From positions 712,001 through 776,000 of the forward strand of contig NZ_CP137557.1 of the NCBI RefSeq assembly GCF_019249655.2: DNA of 64,000 nucleotides. Reading direction: 5' to 3'. Source of the stretch: Segatella copri. Lineage in GTDB: Bacteria > Bacteroidota > Bacteroidia > Bacteroidales > Bacteroidaceae. The notes under the pieces were generated by a model. The model searched no databases. It saw only the letters and a list, made by a program, of their open reading frames with translations, and was not told the origin of the DNA. The position numbers and the translations under genes are program-made. The first letter of the stretch is position 1, and the number at the start of each line of letters is the position of its first letter. Positions 1 through 8,535 of this stretch are shown here, one piece after another.

Positions 1-203
1 CATTTCAGATAGTTTCTCATCTGTCTTCCGGTTTTCTCGATATTGACAAGATAACCCGTGATGATGAGGAAGGTAGGCATCATAAACGAGAGAATGCCAG
101 CCTTCAGATGTGGGTATGTATTGCCGAAACTCACAATATGAATCAATATCATGAGAATGATGAGGATGGCTCGTATCAAGTCGAGGTCTGTATTTCTTTT
201 CAT
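1..203 (-). CDS. Acyltransferase-3 family membrane protein, N-terminal part only
   Basis: Reading the minus strand from the ATG at 201-203 gives about 67 residues beginning MKRNTDLDLIRAILIILM, followed by two hydrophobic segments (about residues 9-27 and 38-53). The window edge cuts the gene. A short basic start, then D-L-I-R-A and a first membrane helix containing a histidine, is the usual opening of the acyltransferase-3 (OafA/fucose O-acetylase-like) family of inner-membrane enzymes that acylate surface sugars. Two more members lie within 5.5 kb, which supports an envelope-modification region. The substrate cannot be read from this fragment. Confidence 0.6.
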   Translation of the reverse strand, partial: MKRNTDLDLIRAILIILMILIHIVSFGNTYPHLKAGILSFMMPTFLIITGYLVNIEKTGRQMRNYLK

Positions 204-254
204 GTTATATTCTCAGTATTTCTTATCATGTTATTTTCTGTAACAGGAAGTTTA

Positions 255-896
255 TTATTCTCTGAATGGTTTGAAGTGTCCCTTGTCGGCGAAGGCAAGC
301 ATCTCTTTGTCGCCACGACTATCTCCAAAGGCTTCTATCTCATATTCAGAACGCTCGAAAGATTTTGCAGATTCAGAATGTGATGCTTGCGAAGAGACTA
401 GTGCCTCTGTAATGCGGTTCACCTTCTCCTTGCCGTAGCAATTGTTCGACTTGAAATAGCCTGTAAGTTTGCCATCTACTACCTCTATCTGAGTACCCAA
501 AACCTGGATGCCTTTCAGGTTGCGGATCTCAAAGAAAGGGCGTACCCAGTTGTCGATGCTGGCGCTGACAATGAATACTTTTGCCCCTGCAACCAATGCT
601 TCATGTACCAAAGTAATACCTTTGGGACGGAGCAGATGCTGATTCTCTTCGGCAAAACCACGGCAGAGCGCATCAAATTTCTCGATGCGCATTCCGGCGA
701 AGAGATGGGCGAAAATCTGCTGTTTTGCCTTCCAGTTAGGATAAAGGTGCAGCTTCATCAGCACCAGTAAGGGGCTATACATCAGGAATACCATCAGAAA
801 GCGTCCCTTTCCCTTGGCATACTTGATGAATTCAAGCAATGTATCGCTCGTGGTGAGGGTTCCGTCGAAATCGAAACAATATAATTTCTTCTTCAT
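255..896 (-). CDS. HAD-superfamily (subfamily IB) phosphatase
   Basis: A 213-residue cytoplasmic protein with all HAD motifs. FDFDGT at residues 8-13 carries the nucleophile Asp9 and acid/base Asp11. VSAS (110-113) is motif II, the lysine-rich YGKEKV (154-159) supplies motif III, and GDSRGD (191-196) is motif IV. The length and the helical cap between motifs I and II fit the SerB-like IB class. It lies 66 bp downstream of the UbiA-family transferase gene on the same strand. In other bacteria such a pair makes polyprenyl-phosphoryl ribose (transferase, then 5-phosphate removal), so I infer that role. A serine-rich stretch (169-180) before motif IV is unusual. A general phosphoserine-type phosphatase is the alternative. 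Confidence 0.75.
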   Translation of the reverse strand: MKKKLYCFDFDGTLTTSDTLLEFIKYAKGKGRFLMVFLMYSPLLVLMKLHLYPNWKAKQQIFAHLFAGMRIEKFDALCRGFAEENQHLLRPKGITLVHEALVAGAKVFIVSASIDNWVRPFFEIRNLKGIQVLGTQIEVVDGKLTGYFKSNNCYGKEKVNRITEALVSSQASHSESAKSFERSEYEIEAFGDSRGDKEMLAFADKGHFKPFRE

Positions 897-962
897 TTCT
901 TTTTCCGTGTTTAAAATGTGCTCTTTTATAAAGATGTACTCTTTTATAAAGATGTGCTCTCC

Positions 963-1868
963 TTATTCTATATAGATAAGGAAGAGGAATGAAAGTAGCC
1001 AGGCGAGGACGATAAACTGGGTGATTCTGTCTCGCAGAATAATCTTCGTAGGGTCGCCACTTTTCTGGTCAACCACGGCTATCTGGATGTAGCGCAGCAA
1101 GCCTACCAATACGAAGACACTGGTAAGATAGAGGTATTCTGTGTGGAAATTCTCGATAACCTCTGGGCTCACGGTGTACATGATGTAGCATACCAGGGTA
1201 ACTGAGGCGGTGATGGTTATCGCCTGATTGATGAATGTGAGGTTATATCTGCTGGTATTCTTGCGAGGTGCCTCGCCCGTCTTCTCCATTCGCAAGACGT
1301 CATCGCGGCGCTTGGCAAAACTCATGAAGAGGGTGATAAGGAAAGTCATCAACACAATCCATTTACTCAGAACGATTTGGGTGGCTATACCACCAGCCAA
1401 CAGACGGAGCACGAAACCGAAGGCTACGATGCATACATCGATGATGGCATACTGCTTGAGCTTGGCGCAATAGCAGAGATTTAAAAGCCAATAGAAGGCA
1501 ATGACGCCCATTGTTTTCCATGAATCGAGCAAACTGCACGCTCCCATCGAGAGGGCAAACATCAGGAACATCAGTCCGTATGCCTGTTTTACGCTCACCG
1601 CTCCCGATGCTATCGGACGATGGCATTTCACGGGATGGCGGCGGTCTGCCTCCACATCATAGATGTCGTTGAAGCAATAGATGCTCGATGCAGCAAAGCT
1701 ATAGGCTATGAAGGTAATCAAGCCAGCCAGCAAGGCATCGGTATGAAATAGGGCACCACCAAAGAAAAGTGGCACGAAGATAAACATGTTCTTAATCCAC
1801 TGCTTGGGGCGAATCAGTCGCATCAAGGCAGCAAAACCTTTACTATCTTTTGTTTTATTCTCGTTCAT
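963..1868 (-). CDS. UbiA-family transferase, decaprenyl-phosphate phosphoribosyltransferase-like
   Basis: A 301-residue integral membrane protein with about eight or nine helices. The aspartate-rich motif NDIYDVEADR (67-76) is followed by RHPVKCHRPIASG (77-89). That form is typical of the branch that joins PRPP to polyprenyl phosphate (mycobacterial Rv3806c-like, rhizobial NoeC-like) rather than of quinone prenyltransferases. A second Asp-containing motif lies near residues 143-160 (IDVCIVAFGFVLRLLAGG). The HAD phosphatase downstream supports a phosphoribosyl-lipid route. No partner oxidoreductase/epimerase for conversion to arabinose is visible in the window, so the end product (ribosyl or arabinosyl lipid) is unknown. 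Assignment to UbiA is firm; the substrate is inferred. Confidence 0.8.
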   Translation of the reverse strand: MNENKTKDSKGFAALMRLIRPKQWIKNMFIFVPLFFGGALFHTDALLAGLITFIAYSFAASSIYCFNDIYDVEADRRHPVKCHRPIASGAVSVKQAYGLMFLMFALSMGACSLLDSWKTMGVIAFYWLLNLCYCAKLKQYAIIDVCIVAFGFVLRLLAGGIATQIVLSKWIVLMTFLITLFMSFAKRRDDVLRMEKTGEAPRKNTSRYNLTFINQAITITASVTLVCYIMYTVSPEVIENFHTEYLYLTSVFVLVGLLRYIQIAVVDQKSGDPTKIILRDRITQFIVLAWLLSFLFLIYIE

Positions 1869-1879
1869 AAAAACCTTTT

Positions 1880-2890
1880 TTATTTGATAATCTTAGATAA
1901 TTCTCTGGAAATCCATCCTGCTATCTTACTCAGTATCCATGCTGCAGGCAGAGTGATGCCTATGCAGGCAAAGAAGGTAGGCCAATAGCCCCAATGATGA
2001 GGCTCTATGTATTTGAGTACAAAGTGGATATGGATAAGATAACATTCCAGACTGAGTGCTCCTACAAGCATAAAGCTTCGGTTGAACCAATGGGGAGTGC
2101 GGCGGAAGATACGGTTGAGCAGCAGGATGCTGGTGATGGTGAGCGGGATGTAGAGCATGCGCTCCAGAAAGAGTGGAAACATGCCGTGTTTCTCCTGCTC
2201 CAGGAAGATGCTTGCCATCAGGGTCATCAGGAACATGAGCCATATCATCCATATCGATGCACCATCCAGCGTCTGTTTCTGTCGCACCATCTCTCCCATG
2301 TTAATGCCGATGAAGAAGATAGGTACACGACTCCAGAATATTTCAAGATGTCCTACGGCATGATGGATGGGCGTAACGTATTGTACCAGGATGCACCACA
2401 TAATCATCACCACCGGCAGCCATCGGTAGATAGGATGCCGTTTGATGAGTTCCATGTAGGCAGGGGCAAAGAGATAGAGCATCATCGTGGCAGGAATATA
2501 CCAGAAGTTAAGCTCGTCGTGCAGCCAGAATCCCCAGTTGATGGTTATCTCGCCAAAGAGATTGATCCAATTCCAGGTGCTTCCGCCGTGAAAGCCAGGA
2601 ATATAGAAAAGACAGGCGATGATGAGCCAGGTGGGATAGATGCGCAGATAGCGGCGGATGAAGAAATGCCTTGCCGAAGGAGTTTTCATCCACGAGAACC
2701 ACAGTCCTATTCCGCTGAGGAATAAGAACATATCTACTCCTACATTGCCCATCCTTCGGAGTCCGTAGAAGGCGTCTTCCCTAGGCAATGCCACATGAAA
2801 GAGGATGATGAAGAGCATCGCCGCTCCCATCAATTCTCCGCGAAATCTGCTGATATTCGCCAGTTCTATGTCTTTAATCTTCCAATTCAT
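1880..2890 (-). CDS. Acyltransferase-3 family membrane protein
   Basis: A 336-residue protein with about ten hydrophobic helices. It has the family hallmark of an early helix with a catalytic-type histidine (LFIILFHVALPRED, about residues 26-39) and the later NVGVDMFLFLSGIGLWFS segment (about 49-66). The family transfers acetyl or other acyl groups to sugars of surface polysaccharide, LPS or peptidoglycan at the inner membrane. A TATTTTTG box just upstream suggests its own promoter. It ends 11 bp before the UbiA-like gene, so the three genes down to the HAD phosphatase are probably co-transcribed. The acceptor is unknown. Confidence 0.8.
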   Translation of the reverse strand: MNWKIKDIELANISRFRGELMGAAMLFIILFHVALPREDAFYGLRRMGNVGVDMFLFLSGIGLWFSWMKTPSARHFFIRRYLRIYPTWLIIACLFYIPGFHGGSTWNWINLFGEITINWGFWLHDELNFWYIPATMMLYLFAPAYMELIKRHPIYRWLPVVMIMWCILVQYVTPIHHAVGHLEIFWSRVPIFFIGINMGEMVRQKQTLDGASIWMIWLMFLMTLMASIFLEQEKHGMFPLFLERMLYIPLTITSILLLNRIFRRTPHWFNRSFMLVGALSLECYLIHIHFVLKYIEPHHWGYWPTFFACIGITLPAAWILSKIAGWISRELSKIIK

Positions 2891-2913
2891 TCTTGTTTTT
2901 ATATACTTCTGTG

Positions 2914-2921
2914 CAAAAATA
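2914..2921 (-). promoter_or_regulatory. Bacteroidota -7 box for the acyltransferase / UbiA / HAD unit
   Basis: On the minus strand the bases read TATTTTTG, matching TAnnTTTG, 23 bp upstream of the ATG at 2890. The spacing gives a short leader. Seen by eye only; no transcript data. Confidence 0.45.
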
Positions 2922-2954
2922 CATAAAAAAAATGATTCAACGAAATGAAAGGAG

Positions 2955-3356
2955 TTATTTTTCTTGTTTGAAGATGATAAAAACGATAATTCCCAATCCT
3001 ATGAGGGTGGATGCAAGTGTAATTGCCAAACATATTCCGCTGGATAGTCCGCTGAATCTATCCAGTGTGTTATAGAAAACGATGGGGAAGGTCCATTCGG
3101 CAAGAAGAGTGATAGTCCATGGAAGTTTATGTCCTGACTTCCATAAATAACGAAGGAATATGAGTGCGAGTGAAATGCTTAGGATAACGATGCATCCCGC
3201 AATGCCTCCCTGGTAATATTCCATGGCGGTCATGATGCAGAAGATATAAGCCAGACTCAATATGCCTTTGCTTTTTTCATTGCTGTTTTTGCCTACTAGA
3301 GTATAGGCACCCCAAGCGATGAGAAGGGTCAATGTAAGAACAAGAATATCTGTCAT
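2955..3356 (-). CDS. Small four-helix membrane protein of unknown function
   Basis: A 133-residue protein that is almost entirely hydrophobic, with four likely membrane helices (about residues 2-20, 32-66 as two close segments, 79-95 and 105-129) and a short charged C-terminus ending in FKQEK. I do not recognise the family. A TACCTTTG box 32 bp upstream suggests its own promoter. It stands between two acyltransferase regions on the same strand, so an envelope role is possible, but nothing in the sequence shows it. Confidence 0.6.
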   Translation of the reverse strand: MTDILVLTLTLLIAWGAYTLVGKNSNEKSKGILSLAYIFCIMTAMEYYQGGIAGCIVILSISLALIFLRYLWKSGHKLPWTITLLAEWTFPIVFYNTLDRFSGLSSGICLAITLASTLIGLGIIVFIIFKQEK

Positions 3357-3387
3357 TTTCTTTTTGGTTTGAGTGAATAATTGACTG

Positions 3388-3395
3388 CAAAGGTA
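3388..3395 (-). promoter_or_regulatory. -7 box for the small membrane protein gene
   Basis: The minus strand reads TACCTTTG, a match to TAnnTTTG, placed 32 bp before the ATG at 3356. Confidence 0.5.
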
Positions 3396-3488
3396 ACAGA
3401 TTCTTTTGGAATATGCAATAGCATGTTATAGAGCGTTTCTTGTAAATCATTGATATCCAAACGATATGAAATCAAATGATTTGAATAA

Positions 3489-4268
3489 TTACTCCAGATT
3501 ATCACAAAAACGCTTGAATGAAGTTTCTTGCTTGAGCTTTTTCAACGTGCGAAATTTCAATTGGCGATAGCCGTCTTTGGATAGTCCTAGAATCTTCATC
3601 ACGGATTCCTTGTCCTTTCCGATTCTCCAAAGAATGCTAAGCATCTCTTCTTTAGGGGTGATCGGTTTCCCCTTTAAATGCTCAAGAAGAGAAACAAAGT
3701 CTTCGTCTATCAGTCTGTAGCATTTGGTGATGTTTTCTATCTGCTGCTTGTCTAACTTGAGATCCTCTTCATCATTCAGAATATAATACAGGCTTTTTAA
3801 ACCGTCACTAATGGCTGCGATGTCTTTTGTATGTTCCTTTAATCTGTTGTTTTTGCTGGCTAGTTCTTCTTTCTGTCTGTTGATTACGGTTTGGTCTTTC
3901 TTGATGAGCGATTCCAGTTTTCGGGATACTTCAGCCAGTTCTTGGGTGAAATTGTCTTTTGTTGTTGCTATTTCTGCCTGTATCTCGTTCATATCACCTT
4001 TCATTCTTCTTATCGTTAAACTTTTCTTCTGGTTCATTTGATAAGCATAGATGATGATATCTAACAGGGCGACAACGATGATGCAGACGATGAGCAGGAG
4101 ATTGAGGTTGTTGCTATGCGTGACATTTGCCATGATACTGCTGATGGCACCCGATAGAGCCAACAGTTGTTCCTGGCAATGATGATGTTCTATATAAACA
4201 ATAAAGGTTATGACCATTGCCAGGGAAGCAATGGTCATAACTATATTCTTATTTGAGAGTGTTGGCAT
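3489..4268 (-). CDS. Membrane-anchored coiled-coil protein with C-terminal HTH-like segment
   Basis: A 259-residue protein. Two membrane helices (about residues 8-25 and 56-75) frame a short outside loop. A basic stretch, QKKSLTIRRMK, then leads into a long coiled coil rich in K/E/Q (about 90-150). The C-terminal third contains EEMLSILWRIGKDKESVMKI and then LGLSKDGYRQLKFRTLKKLK, which looks like the sigma-region-4/LuxR-type HTH found at the ends of several Bacteroidota membrane regulators. I infer a DNA-binding protein tethered to the inner membrane; the signal it reads is unknown. It starts 18 bp after the upstream acyltransferase gene and is probably the last gene of that operon. Confidence 0.55.
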   Translation of the reverse strand: MPTLSNKNIVMTIASLAMVITFIVYIEHHHCQEQLLALSGAISSIMANVTHSNNLNLLLIVCIIVVALLDIIIYAYQMNQKKSLTIRRMKGDMNEIQAEIATTKDNFTQELAEVSRKLESLIKKDQTVINRQKEELASKNNRLKEHTKDIAAISDGLKSLYYILNDEEDLKLDKQQIENITKCYRLIDEDFVSLLEHLKGKPITPKEEMLSILWRIGKDKESVMKILGLSKDGYRQLKFRTLKKLKQETSFKRFCDNLE

Positions 4269-4286
4269 GATGGGTTGTCTCTTTGT

Positions 4287-5432
4287 TTAGTACTTCGGAT
4301 TCGGAATTTTCTTCATCAGTTGGGTAAAGAGCCACGCTATGCAGATGCTGGCAATGATGTAGAGCAGCAATCCGGCATAGATGTCGCCATGACGACTGAT
4401 AGGAATGAAGATTTTGCGGGTAATCGGATGACTCACGAAGAGGGCGGCTGATATGCTGCCCATCCACTCCAATACCTTATAAATACCTGACAGCCAACTG
4501 ATGTCTTGCAGCATCTCTGCCACGAGTACGCAGAGCAGACAGATGAAGAACGGAACAAAGGTCCATCCTATCATGTTAAGACTCAAACTGTAAATCAGCG
4601 AGATGCAGAAGATGCAGCCGAAGAAATTGGTGATAGGCGAATGAAAGGTCATGAGTATCTTCTCGCCATAGCGGGCATAGAGGATGCCCAGTCCGAATGG
4701 CAGCATGCCGCCCATGAAGTTGTAGCGGTAGCGGTTCATCGCCTCGCTTTCTGGATTATCGAAGCCCAGGATGAGCTGGATGCCGATGCAGATAAGCATC
4801 AGTCCCACCGTCCATCCCCAATGACGGCGATAGAGAAACAAGCGGTATACGATGTATAACTGCAGCATCAGACCGAAGAACCAGTAAGGACCCGGCCAGA
4901 TGATGTCGTCAGGATTAGGCAGCACATTATTAAACATGCCCAACATTGAAACGATGCCCAATACCTCGTAGTGGCGAGAACCCGGGGTGATGTAATCTAT
5001 CAGAGTGAATGCCACGTATCCCACAATCATCATCTTGAAGAGCTTCAGATAATGATAGCGTATAAAGCGCAGAGGTTCACGCCAATTGATTCTCCACGAT
5101 TGGTTCTTGCCCGAGATGCTATACATCTGGGCTTGCTGTTCTGCTGTGATATGCGGTTTTGCCTCATACTTCATCACCAGTCCGTAGGCACTCAGAAAGA
5201 GGAACACGGGCACACCGTAATGGCCGAAGAACGACAGCAGGTGGATTGGCAGGTTGATGTCGGGATTCGCCAGCACCTGTGTCAGCCAGTCAGCGTTGCG
5301 CAGGAAGAACTGATACTCGTTCTCCTTGACGATAGGGCCGAGCCAATGACAGTAGTTGTGCAGGAAGATGCCGATGATGGCAAGTCCTCTCAATGCATTG
5401 CATGCATTTCTTGAAAGTATCGATTGATTCAT
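4287..5432 (-). CDS. Acyltransferase-3 family membrane protein
   Basis: A 381-residue inner-membrane protein with about ten helices. The opening NALRGLAIIGIFLHNYCHWLG (about residues 12-32) contains the family R-x(n)-H signature, and the region near 68-86 (FFGHYGVPVFLFLSAYGLV) is the second hallmark helix. A soluble loop between them (about 90-125) is longer than in the 336-residue paralogue. The start overlaps the stop of the phosphoethanolamine-transferase-like gene by 4 bp (ATGA), which implies translational coupling. Together they suggest coordinated decoration of lipid A or surface glycan. Family assignment is confident; the acceptor is not known. Confidence 0.85.
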   Translation of the reverse strand: MNQSILSRNACNALRGLAIIGIFLHNYCHWLGPIVKENEYQFFLRNADWLTQVLANPDINLPIHLLSFFGHYGVPVFLFLSAYGLVMKYEAKPHITAEQQAQMYSISGKNQSWRINWREPLRFIRYHYLKLFKMMIVGYVAFTLIDYITPGSRHYEVLGIVSMLGMFNNVLPNPDDIIWPGPYWFFGLMLQLYIVYRLFLYRRHWGWTVGLMLICIGIQLILGFDNPESEAMNRYRYNFMGGMLPFGLGILYARYGEKILMTFHSPITNFFGCIFCISLIYSLSLNMIGWTFVPFFICLLCVLVAEMLQDISWLSGIYKVLEWMGSISAALFVSHPITRKIFIPISRHGDIYAGLLLYIIASICIAWLFTQLMKKIPNPKY

Positions 5433-7312
5433 TTCTTTGCTCCTTTCTTTTCTTGTTTCTTATAATATTCATCACGAAGCTTGTCGTAATCTACAGAGTT
5501 CTTGAGAATGCGTGGGCGCATTTCGTTGTACTTCGGACTCAGGATATTGTACTCTTCCTTGTAGGTTGGAGTTTCGATGCCTGCCAGATATAATAATAGG
5601 TGAGGCAGGGCATCGGTCATGAATCGTTTGTCCTTGGCGGCACGTATCTGCTTGTAAATCTTGCGGTGAGCCTTGATGTACTTCGGTGAGCAATAAATCC
5701 AGAATGGAATCTCAAACTCATAGTGTGCCAGAGGCCAGTCGATATTGGCAGAGTGGTTGCGGCAGATGAAGCCGCGGTTCTCCTCATAGCATTCCTCGCC
5801 ATGGTCTGGCACGTAGATGACGATGGCATCCTGTTTCTGGAATCGCTTCACGATTTGTGCCACGATGGAGTCGTTGTAGAGGGTGGCGTTGTCGTAATGA
5901 CTCAGCATCTTGCGCTGCGCATTGGTCAGCTCAGGGCGCTTATCCTCATAACTGCTTGCCCAGAATCTGCCCTGATTCATGCGATAGCGCTGTTTGTAGT
6001 TCACGTGCTGTCCCATCAGATGGAAGATGGTGAGGTTGTGCTCCTTCTGGAAGTTCTTCAAACTGTCGTCGTAATCCTTCAGAAGTCCATCGTCCAGATC
6101 GTGGAGTTGGGTGTTGCGATGGTCAAACTGCAGTTTGCTCAGTTCCGGGTTGTTCAGGAAGAAGCCGCCGCTGAAATCATAAACCGCCTCCTTGGCTTGT
6201 GGAAGAAACTCGTTGGTGATGAAGGTAACGTTATAGCCTGCCTTGCGGAACACCTCCGGGAAGAGCGGATAGTCGCACCATTCACCCTTCTCGCCCACAA
6301 CATGGGTAGAAAGCATGTTCTTGAATACAAAACTGGTCAGGTTCCAGCAGGTTACCACATCGGTAAACTTGGTCAGTTTGCGGCTTTTCTCCAATGCCAC
6401 CTGCAGAGGGGTGGTATTCATGAAATAGCCATACTGCTGGGAATGATGGCGACCGAAGCTCTCACCGATAATCAATACGATGTTAGGCGAGCGATAGCTG
6501 CAGCTATCTACCTTCACCTCATGGGCAGCATGGATGAGTTGGGTAATCTGATGTGCCGCCAGTTGGTTGGCGTAGATACTGAAGTGGAGTCGGTAGATTG
6601 GCAGATAGAGCACGGCATGGTTTTTCTCCGTCAGGATATGCTCCACTTCACCGATGGTGCTTCCATTCATGAGCTTGTGATAAGCCGCCTTGTTGTGCCA
6701 GGAAGTACAGACGCCTGTAATCAGGAGCGCCAGACAGAGGATACCGAAGGTGGCTGGCATGGCAGCCGTCATACGGGGAATGGCCATCAACCGTTTTTTG
6801 AGCGAAGCCAATTCGAGTACGGTGATGAGGAAGACGTAAACCTTGATGAGCTGTTTGCGGAAGAGGGCGATGAGTATCTGGATGAGTGCCAGGAGTAAAA
6901 TCCAGCCCACACTACTGAAGATGACTTCCGTAGAGATGAGCGCCGAGAGGAAACTGCTAGCCTCCGAACTGTTGGTCTCGCCCACCAGCATCAGCATAGA
7001 AGGATTGAGCGTGGCACCGAAATTCACGAAGCAATAGGTGTCGGCGGCAGCGACGCTATATAATATAAGGTATAGCACGCCACGCAAGCCCAAACGCACC
7101 TTCCTAGGGAAGATGGCGAGGATGGCACACAAGATGTAGAGGTCGGTAAAGAGTTCCAGGAACAGATTACCATACAAAGACCCCTTGGCTGGTGTGGTCA
7201 CGATAGAACTGATCATGCCTAATAAGTACATGAACACAAAGAAGTTCGCATTCCTGCGAATAGGAGCCGAAACTAAGCTCAGGCACTTCTTGATAATTTC
7301 TTTCCAACCCAT
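5429..7312 (-). CDS. Phosphoethanolamine transferase-like sulfatase-fold membrane enzyme
   Basis: A 627-residue protein with five N-terminal membrane helices (about 24-40, 52-69, 77-97, 128-150, 187-203) and a periplasmic alkaline-phosphatase-fold domain. The catalytic part shows NIVLIIGESFGRHH (277-290), the metal- and nucleophile-bearing region with MNTTPL (298-303; Thr300/301 as candidate nucleophile), and IVIYVPDHGEECYE late in the domain. This fits the EptA/OpgE/CptA group, which moves phosphoethanolamine from phosphatidylethanolamine to lipid A, core sugar or glucan. It sits 48 bp after nadD and overlaps the next acyltransferase gene. The exact acceptor is unknown; an OpgE- or CptA-type role is as likely as EptA. 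Confidence 0.8.
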   Translation of the reverse strand: MGWKEIIKKCLSLVSAPIRRNANFFVFMYLLGMISSIVTTPAKGSLYGNLFLELFTDLYILCAILAIFPRKVRLGLRGVLYLILYSVAAADTYCFVNFGATLNPSMLMLVGETNSSEASSFLSALISTEVIFSSVGWILLLALIQILIALFRKQLIKVYVFLITVLELASLKKRLMAIPRMTAAMPATFGILCLALLITGVCTSWHNKAAYHKLMNGSTIGEVEHILTEKNHAVLYLPIYRLHFSIYANQLAAHQITQLIHAAHEVKVDSCSYRSPNIVLIIGESFGRHHSQQYGYFMNTTPLQVALEKSRKLTKFTDVVTCWNLTSFVFKNMLSTHVVGEKGEWCDYPLFPEVFRKAGYNVTFITNEFLPQAKEAVYDFSGGFFLNNPELSKLQFDHRNTQLHDLDDGLLKDYDDSLKNFQKEHNLTIFHLMGQHVNYKQRYRMNQGRFWASSYEDKRPELTNAQRKMLSHYDNATLYNDSIVAQIVKRFQKQDAIVIYVPDHGEECYEENRGFICRNHSANIDWPLAHYEFEIPFWIYCSPKYIKAHRKIYKQIRAAKDKRFMTDALPHLLLYLAGIETPTYKEEYNILSPKYNEMRPRILKNSVDYDKLRDEYYKKQEKKGAKK

Positions 7313-7360
7313 ATCTTTCTATTTGTTGTTAAATGTGATTTAATGGAGTGTTTAAAGAGT

Positions 7361-7945
7361 TTAGAGGGAAGTTGAGAGAGGGCTGTAGTTTTTGATAGCC
7401 AGCTTCTCGATGCATGGAGGAACCATTCCTTCGATGCTCTTTCCTTCTTTGATGTGTTGTCTTATCTCCGTGCTGCTGATGTTGAGCAGGGGAGTCTCTA
7501 CGATGGTTACACCTGCCGGAACCTCACCGATGCTGGAGCCTTGGCGAGGATAAACCACGATGGGGTAGTGGGCGAGGATGTCGTCATGGTGATACCACTT
7601 GTCGAATGCCGCCCAGTTATCGCCGCCAATCAGCAGGGTGAACTCTGTTTCCGGATAATCCTTGCTGATGGCCTGCAGCGTGTGCCAGGTATAGGAAGGC
7701 TTGGGCAGGCGGAACTCATAGTCGCATGCCTTCAGCTGAGGCTCCTTCTCCAAAGCCTTCTCTACCATTTCCAGGCGCAGGTGGTCATCGAGCAGGTCGG
7801 TGGCTGTCTTCTTGAATGGGTTCATGGGGGAGACCATAAACCACACCTCGTCCAACCCCGCCTTCTCGCAAAGGCTTTTAGCCAATGCGATGTGGCCGGT
7901 ATGGATAGGATTGAAGCTTCCGCCAAAGATTCCTACCTTTTTCAT
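7361..7945 (-). CDS. nadD: Nicotinate-nucleotide adenylyltransferase
   Basis: A 194-residue enzyme of NAD synthesis that joins ATP and nicotinate mononucleotide. The nucleotidyltransferase signature GGSFNPIHTGHIALAKS (residues 8-24) with the H-x-G-H motif is clear, and the C-terminal ISSTEIRQHIKEG (about 156-168) is the second ATP-binding motif. Length is normal for the family. It starts 5 bp after the stop of gmk, so the two are in one transcript with yicC. Confidence 0.95.
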   Translation of the reverse strand: MKKVGIFGGSFNPIHTGHIALAKSLCEKAGLDEVWFMVSPMNPFKKTATDLLDDHLRLEMVEKALEKEPQLKACDYEFRLPKPSYTWHTLQAISKDYPETEFTLLIGGDNWAAFDKWYHHDDILAHYPIVVYPRQGSSIGEVPAGVTIVETPLLNISSTEIRQHIKEGKSIEGMVPPCIEKLAIKNYSPLSTSL

Positions 7946-7950
7946 TTCAA

Positions 7951-8535
7951 TTATTCGCTCAAAAAGTCCTTTACTAGCTGGTAAACTTCCTGCTGGGCTT
8001 TCTCCAGGTCGTCGTTTACAACCACGTGGTCAAACTGAGGAGCGAAGGTCAGCTCGAAGCTAGCCTTGGCAAGGCGCTGCTCGATAACTTCAGGCGCATC
8101 GGTATTGCGACCCACCAGACGGCGACGTAACTCCTCTACCGAAGGAGGCTGCACGAAGATGCTCAAGGCACGTTCGCCATAGAATTTCTTGATGTTGACA
8201 CCACCTTTTACATCCACGTCGAAAATCACCGACTCGCCATTGGCTAGCTGGTTCTCTACCTGCGACTTCAAGGTACCATAGAATCGGTCCTGGTAAACTT
8301 CCTCATACTCCAGGAACTCGTCGGCCTTAATCTTCGCCTTGAATTCCTCTGGCGAGAGGAAGAAATATTCCACACCATTCTGTTCTGTACCGCGAGGAGC
8401 ACGAGAGGTGCAACTGATAGAGAAGGCCAGCTTCAACTCAGGATGCTCCTTCATCAGCCAGTTAACGATGGTACTCTTGCCGCTGCCCGATGGGGCACTG
8501 AAAATCAATAATCCGTTCTTCATTTTACTTTCCAA
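7951..8535 (-). CDS. gmk: Guanylate kinase
   Basis: Phosphorylates GMP to GDP in the cytoplasm. The P-loop SAPSGSGKSTI lies near the start (about residues 13-23), followed by the GMP-binding SRAPRGTEQNGVEYFFLS region (about 44-61) and the lid and NTDAPEVIEQRL stretch. Total length is 194 residues if MESKMKNG is used; the second Met (MKNGLLIF, 12 bp in) is an equally good start. It abuts yicC with no gap, consistent with coupled translation. Confidence 0.95.
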   Translation of the reverse strand: MESKMKNGLLIFSAPSGSGKSTIVNWLMKEHPELKLAFSISCTSRAPRGTEQNGVEYFFLSPEEFKAKIKADEFLEYEEVYQDRFYGTLKSQVENQLANGESVIFDVDVKGGVNIKKFYGERALSIFVQPPSVEELRRRLVGRNTDAPEVIEQRLAKASFELTFAPQFDHVVVNDDLEKAQQEVYQLVKDFLSE

